Shown: one piece after another, positions 56,377 to 64,000 of the stretch
Layout of the letters: every line of letters begins with the position of its first letter
Position numbering within the stretch: the stretch's first letter is position 1
Assembly: GCF_045679555.1 (NCBI RefSeq)
Contig: NC_092091.1
Coordinates: 69,826,517-69,890,516 of the forward strand
From: Salvelinus alpinus
Taxonomy: Eukaryota > Chordata > Actinopteri > Salmoniformes > Salmonidae
Direction of reading: 5' to 3'
Length of the DNA: 64,000 bases
The notes under the pieces: generated by a model
Database searches by the model: none
The model's input: the letters and a program-made list of their open reading frames with translations, nothing else
What the model was told of the DNA's origin: nothing
Program-made: the position numbers and the translations under genes

Positions 56377-58297
56377 AGCTGACTGCTGCTTCCAGCTCTC
56401 TCCTCCACAGGTAGAGCCAGGCACAAAGACCCCCACCACTCCAGCCAGACTCCATTCTCCCGCCTCAACGCTGAGCTCCCAAATCCAAACTGACAGCCAT
56501 TCATGCCCAGAATACCTGGCTGAGAGCAGGTGGGGGACACACTATCTAGGTGTAGCAGGCAAATCCTCTCTTGTTCCTTGGTTTCTAAAACGTGGCGCAT
56601 GAGGCTGACTTTCTCAGCACTTTTTCTCCCAATCATTCTGTGGTGTTTTTCTCTCTTTTCTCTCCATTTCCCCCTTCTGTTATTGTGTTGTGAAGACTCA
56701 GGCTTGGGTTTAAGCGAGCGCTAAACATTAGCTTGCGCTGCGTTTTCATTTGTGTGCCTCTCTAAGGGTCCTGGCTCGCTAGCGTTCGTTGTTGTGAATG
56801 TGGCGATAACTTGGCATGAATGTAGCAACTCGGCAGTCCAAAAGATTTCTAGTGATATACCATGCAGTGTGTTCATGCAGCAGTGGGGTAGTAGCTAAAA
56901 ATGGATCGACGAGGAGAAAAAAAGACGTGCCGTTTGATTCAATAAGAAAAATAAAGAGCTGTGCCGGATTCGGGTGCACAACTTCTACTTGTTGTCAGCT
57001 TTACCGGTTACCCGATTCAGACCAGAGGTCTCTGGAGTTCCATTTCTCTCCATCGCCTCATTAGAAACTCATTAGAAACCAGTATTTCTGTCATCTTAGC
57101 TGATATTGTAGCCAACTACATGAAAAAATGTACACTCGATTTTAGATTTTACTCTATAAAAAAATGTGTTGTGGGGATCCCTAGATAGTCAATCACAATT
57201 TTGCTTGACATTTTAGGTGAAGTGGGTGTGTGGGAGAGTTTGTGTGTTCTCCCTCTCCAATAAACTCTGCCAGGAAGAAGATCTGCAGTCTGTTGTGTGA
57301 CTCATTCATTGCGGGGGTTTTCCACTGTGTTTGCCTGGGCTCGTAGATGATAAGTGGCGATTACGTTATATAGGTAACAAAAGAACATGTGTGTGTGTGT
57401 GTGTGTGTGTGTGAACATGCTTGCTGGTCTTGGTCAAGCTGGTTGGGGGTAGCCAGGCCTGCTGACAGTGGCACTTCAGTGGAATGTTTGCCCTTTCCTC
57501 AGCTCTTTGATGTGACCAGGTCCTGCTGTGATAATGAGGCCTGCACCCCGCCGCAAGGTGAACATCCTGCAGGGTGCACCGGGCTCTGCCAAAACACACC
57601 CAGTCCAACCCCCACATAACGCTCTGTCAACCTTCACACAACACCCCTACAACCTTCACACAACTACCAGGCAAGGCACTAAAAGGCTTCAAAACATTGG
57701 CCCAGCATTGCCTCCCCACACACACACACACACGCACGTGCACACACATGTGCACCCACACACACACCCACAACACATCGCTCAAACAAACTTCACACAT
57801 CCACCAAAAATCCCACCCCTGAGCTTCAAAACATTGGTCCATCCCCCCCACACAACGTCAACACAACCCAAACACAACTTTCACATAACTCAACCACCAT
57901 TGAGCTTCAGAACATTGGCCCAACCCCTACACACATCTTTCCCCAAATACTGCCCTACCTCCACAGAACCATTCTGAAGTCTCTAAACTCACATCCACCT
58001 TTCACCTGAAACAACCTCTAACCACCCCTTATTAAAGATGCACTCCACTCTCCTTTTCACCTCAGCTGATTTACCTAACAAAAGGCCCATCTCAATAGGT
58101 AGTCCAGGTATGACATGACATGGCACTAGTGGGGAGGGGTGGGCCTTCCCTCTTCTGTTCTCTTTGCTCCTCTATAGTTCCCACAAGCAAGAGGGGTGGC
58201 CGATGACGACAGAGTAAACCCATAAGAGAAACTCCTTGAATGGCCAACACTTGCAGTTGTAAAAAAATAACACCATTTTGCTCAAAATACTTCAGTG
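56377..58297. other. Intronic, no gene seen
   Basis: Unique sequence. It has a GT run at 57390-57412, and 57600-57960 is C/A-rich with CACACA and loose repeats of CTTCAAAACATTGGCCCA/CTTCAGAACATTGGCCCA about every 95-120 bp. Open frames here are compositional. Confidence 0.45.
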
Positions 58298-58299
58298 TA

Positions 58300-59829
<1,530 letters not shown>

Positions 59830-59940
59830 TATGTACATTACTGTATGTGTACTTGGGATATTGTTTTTCGACAGGAAATGTTAAAAAAAATAGCAGTAGA
59901 GCATCTTTAACCCATTTGACGGGGACTATCATCTCTATAG
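59830..59940. other. Short unique stretch
   Basis: No feature seen. Confidence 0.5.
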
Positions 59941-59943
59941 TCC

Positions 59944-60192
59944 TTTAAGTGCGTTAAGACGCCAGGTCAGCGGAGTCAATCACCACCTTCCGGAGACACC
60001 TGAAACCCCACCTCTTTAAGGAATACCTAGGATAGGATAAAGTAATCCTTCTAACCCCCCCCCCCTTAAAAGAGTTAGATGCACTATTGTAAAGTGGTTG
60101 TTCCACTGGATATCATAAGGTGAATGCACCAATTTGTAAGTCGCTCTGGATAAGAGCGTCTGCTAAATGACTTAAATGTAAATGTAAATGTA
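59944..60192 (+). mobile_element. LINE 3' terminus
   Basis: CTTCCGGAGACACCTGAAAC, CACCTCTTTAAGGAATACC, a C run, then GTTCCACTGGATATCATAAG, AAGTCGCTCTGGATAAGAGC and GTCTGCTAAATGACTTAAATG with TAAATG repeats. These are the last codons and 3' tail of a fish LINE (L2/CR1-like). The final 60 bp resembles the tail of the SINE at 34711-34866. Confidence 0.82.
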
Positions 60193-61931
60193 AGTGTTTC
60201 CCCATAGAGAGTTCAGCGACTTTGTTGTTCGAACTCAGTGCTTCTAATGGCCTAGTTCCCCCAACACACAAGGAAAGAACGGAGTTTCTACACTTTGAGA
60301 AAATGAAACCTGTGTCTTTTCATCAGAGCAGGCCTATTTCACACACCTTACCCAAACTGGCACCTTCATAAGAGGAGAGAGAGAGCCAGTGTGATTGGTT
60401 CGCTTGGGGCAATACACTTGAAGCCGGAGGGTCAATGAGTTTGGGTTATGAAACCCCCCATTCAGCCTCTGTTGAATCTTCAATCTGAAAACTCAAGGAT
60501 GTTGGGTAATACCTCCTAATTCATCTGTGTCCTATTCAGAGCTTCTGTTTGGTGATATGGAGAAATGACACTTAGCTGTAAATGGGGCCCTTTGTTTGCA
60601 TATGCAGGCAGAGCAGGATGAATGTGGGGAGGGGGGCGGGTGGGTGTGTACACATGGGAGTCTCTAATCTAGAATGTGTGTGTGTGTACATTAGTGTTTG
60701 TTTTGCGGGCTGTGTGTGTGTCTAGCGTTTCGCTATATGCCCGTCGTGTGGTGTCTCGCTGTGCATTAATGTACGGTGTTTGTATGTTCTCACGGTGGCG
60801 TTTGTTGTTTAAGGGAGGTCTTATGATAAGTGACTGCTTCTTCGCGTGTTAGATTCCCACTGTAATTCAGTCAACATCACTGTCACATTGAAAAATGGGA
60901 TTTGGTCAATGTGAATATATGTGAAGGGAGAAGTTTAAGCTGAAAGTAAAAAAACAAAACAGGGGTGTCAATGTTAATGTAAGGTTTTGGAATAACTAGT
61001 TCAGGCAGCAACAAGCTGGCTTTAGATGCAAGACTAGGCTGAACTATTGGACTGTTACTGACGCTATGAGATTGAGGACAGGGGTGAGGGGAATGGGGGG
61101 GTTCCAGTTCATAGATGTACATTTCTCTCCGGGGCTGGCTTTCATTTCCTCCTCCACTCCTCTCTATCCCCTCGTTCGTTCACTCCTCCGCTCCCCTCGT
61201 TCCTCTCATTACCCTGGGCGCGTGGCGCTCCCCCTTTCCCTCCCTCTCCTCCCTCCATCCCTCGCTGGCGGCCTGGCTTTCTTCTCTTATTAATTGGGTT
61301 TCGTTACATTAAGCCCCCTGGCCAAAAGGCCATCCTGCCAATAAAACGTTCAATTTTTAACACTTCACCGAGAGCTGGGCTGGCTGACTGACTTCCTGGG
61401 GGTTCAAACCACTCTGGGAATAGTAATTGGTTATTTATTTAAACTTCACCCGGGTTGGTAGTGTGTTTTGGTGGAGAGGTAGTGGAGAGAGGAGAGTGGC
61501 GGTCCCTTTCTTTCTGTGGCCTATAAACGGAGAGACACTGGGAGGGGGCCGTTTTTGGAGGGGGTGTGTTTGCTCACCTTTGTTGTGCAAAGGTCAGGCA
61601 TTCCACACACTCAGAGCCACTGAGAGGGAACACCTGGCCAGACTATGTATGTCTCCACAGGGCTTTAGTTTGCCCCACGCCCACAGTTCTCTCTATCTAA
61701 TGCCTTTGTGTTCGCAGATTTTTACAGTAGCCCTGTACGGAGTCATCAATGGCACTGTGTCTGAGAACAAGTGTTTAAACAAGCTAGGAGAGGCAGGATC
61801 TGGGCTGGTTTTGCTCTCGTCTTGGTTGGTCTCCCCATTCTTTACTTTCAGATGAATTCTCTCTCAGCTGAGAAAGACTGATATAATTTCAGTAGAGGCT
61901 GAAGTGTCATGACGATCTAGTCTACATTAAT
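60193..61931. other. Intronic, low-repeat stretch
   Basis: No gene seen. The segment 61280-61370 (TTATTAATTGGGTTTCGTTAC, AATAAAACGTTCAATTTTTAA) looks like possible conserved noncoding sequence. Unverified. Confidence 0.35.
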
Positions 61932-62520
61932 GTACTGTGTGTATACACTGTGATATTCCTCTGTACTGTATGTACACTGTGATATTCCTCTGTACTGTAT
62001 GTACACTGTGATATTCCTCTGTACTGTATGTACACTGTGATATTCCTCTGTACTGTATGTATACACTGTGATTTTCCTCTGTACTGTATGTGTACACTGT
62101 GATTTTCCTCTGTACTGTATGTATACACCGTGATTTTCCTCTGTGCTGTATGTATACACTGTGATTTTCCTCTGTACTGTATGTATAGACTGTGATTTTC
62201 CTCTGTACTGTATGTATACACTGTGATTTTCCTCTGTACTGTATGTATACACTGTGATATTCCTCTGTACTGTATGTATACACTGTGATATTCCTCTGTA
62301 CTGTATGTATACACTGTGATTTTCCTCTGTGCTGTATGTATACACTGTGATTTTCCTCTGTACTGTATGTATACACTGTGATTTTCCTCTGTGCTGTATG
62401 TATACACTGTGATTTTCCTCTGTACTGTATGTATACACTGAGATTTTCCTCTGTACTGTATGTGTACACTGTGATTTTCCTCTGTACTGTATGTATACAC
62501 TGTGATTTTCCTCTGTACTG
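61932..62520. repeat. 31-bp minisatellite
   Basis: About nineteen units of TACTGTATGTATACACTGTG plus ATTTTCCTCTG. The first few units are 29 bp (GTATGTACACTG, ATATTCC) and the rest 31 bp. All minus-strand frames stay open through the repeat (YSTEENHSVYIQ type), but there is no start context or flanking gene, so it is not coding. The array runs into the assembly gap. Confidence 0.95.
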
Positions 62521-62620
62521 NNNNNNNNNNNNNNNNNNNNNNNNNNNNNNNNNNNNNNNNNNNNNNNNNNNNNNNNNNNNNNNNNNNNNNNNNNNNNNNN
62601 NNNNNNNNNNNNNNNNNNNN
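62521..62620. other. Assembly gap (100 N)
   Basis: Exactly 100 N, the usual placeholder for a gap of unknown size, inside the minisatellite. The true array length is unknown. Confidence 0.99.
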
Positions 62621-62880
62621 ATGTATTTACATTGATTGTCCTCTAACATGCTAGTATGTGCTGACTGACTCATAGACAGATTGTGTGTAGCTTGTCATCA
62701 AACAGTCCTGCCTGAAACACAGACCAAAAGGTCACGTGTGGTCAAGCAGGTGTGCAGCAATCCAGACATCAGGATAACGCAGCGGGAATATGTGTGTGAA
62801 CTGGCCAAGAAGAGTAATCGTCAAGCTAACCAGAACATTAACCTAACGTAGCAGGCGTAAAAGAAAGGCCTGAGCGGGCT

Positions 62881-62966
62881 CAGACGAAACCGGAAGCATC
62901 CGGTTTTCAGGCTTCACCTCTTCTCTGCTTTCCCCCTGAAAACCGGGATGCTTCCGGTTTCTTCTG
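62881..62966. other. Near-perfect hairpin (31-bp stem)
   Basis: The left arm 62881-62911 (CAGACGAAACCGGAAGCATC then CGGTTTTCAGG) is matched by the reverse complement of 62935-62966, with one extra G and one mismatch. The loop is 23 bases (CTTCACCTCTTCTCTGCTTTCCC region). It could be a fold-back MITE remnant or a pre-miRNA-like transcript in the lef1 intron. Confidence 0.85.
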
Positions 62967-63015
62967 ACCCTCTGAGGGTGCCAACACATTCTGTTGTCTG
63001 TGGTTATACCTTTGA

Positions 63016-63016
<1 letters not shown>

Positions 63017-63094
<78 letters not shown>
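63017..63094. repeat. (CTGT)n tetranucleotide microsatellite
   Basis: About nineteen CTGT units, starting right after CCTTTGATCT. Confidence 0.98.
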
Positions 63095-63096
<2 letters not shown>

Positions 63097-63164
63097 TTCT
63101 GTGTGTGTATTTACAATGGTGTTTGTTCTTCACTGGTTGCCCTTGTGGCAACAGGTCACATATT

Positions 63165-64000
<836 letters not shown>

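Noticed and set aside
57528..57977. 149-codon Pro/Thr/His-rich ORF
   Set aside because: C/A-rich low-complexity sequence with loose repeats. The overlapping frame is also open.
61917..62673. Repeat protein of YSTEENHSVYIQ units
   Set aside because: The 31-bp unit shifts frame each copy, giving the same peptide in all three frames. One frame crosses the assembly gap. No promoter, start context or homolog.

Overview
The window looks like a salmonid fish nuclear chromosome (Salmo/Oncorhynchus type). The evidence is the repeat content: a 5S rRNA-derived SINE of the OS-SINE1 type, tRNA-derived SINEs with salmonid-type tails, an RSg-1/L2-like LINE, several Tc1-family elements including a relative of the Sleeping Beauty lineage, small TA-flanked MITEs, and very dense GT/CA/GA microsatellites. 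Family names are recalled, not searched. No bacterial, viral or organellar genes are seen.

Layout. 1-9574 is an uninterrupted 38-bp satellite array that continues beyond the left edge. 9.6-36.7 kb is gene-free: microsatellites, polypyrimidine tracts, and a series of decayed transposable elements (LINE 11.5-12.5, 5S-SINE 18.9-19.3, LINE 20-21.7, nested MITEs 22-23, LINE tails 25.9-27.2, hAT-like MITEs 27.9 and 33.4, Tc1 inside a MITE 28.9-30.8, SINEs 33.2 and 34.7, fold-back MITE 35.2).

The only protein-coding gene recognised is the 5' part of a lef1-type TCF/LEF transcription factor on the + strand. Coding exon 1 (39302-39502) holds the beta-catenin-binding domain. Exon 2 is 41595-41661 and exon 3 is 43188-43315. 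All junctions are GT-AG and the phases join without a break, giving 132 residues. Exon 4 and the HMG box lie beyond the right edge, so 43316-64000 is the first 20.7 kb of a very long intron 3. Two TATA-like boxes (37134 and 38425) and an inverted pair of perfect TCF/LEF-site 10-mers (36910 and 37088) lie upstream, consistent with Wnt/LEF autoregulation.

Intron 3 holds a tRNA-SINE, an exactly repeated 1137-bp unit bounded by GT tracts (48.0-50.2 kb), a hAT-like MITE with an 8-bp target duplication, a Sleeping Beauty-like Tc1 pseudo-element (58300-59829), a LINE 3' tail, a 31-bp minisatellite interrupted by a 100-N assembly gap (62521-62620), and a near-perfect ~31-bp hairpin (62881-62966). It also contains a 33-nt phase-0 splice-flanked segment (53199-53231) that could be an alternative microexon.

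I found no convincing new multi-gene system. The most worthwhile leads are the higher-order structure of the 38-bp satellite, the divergent lef1 copy with its promoter sites, the candidate microexon, and the hairpin.
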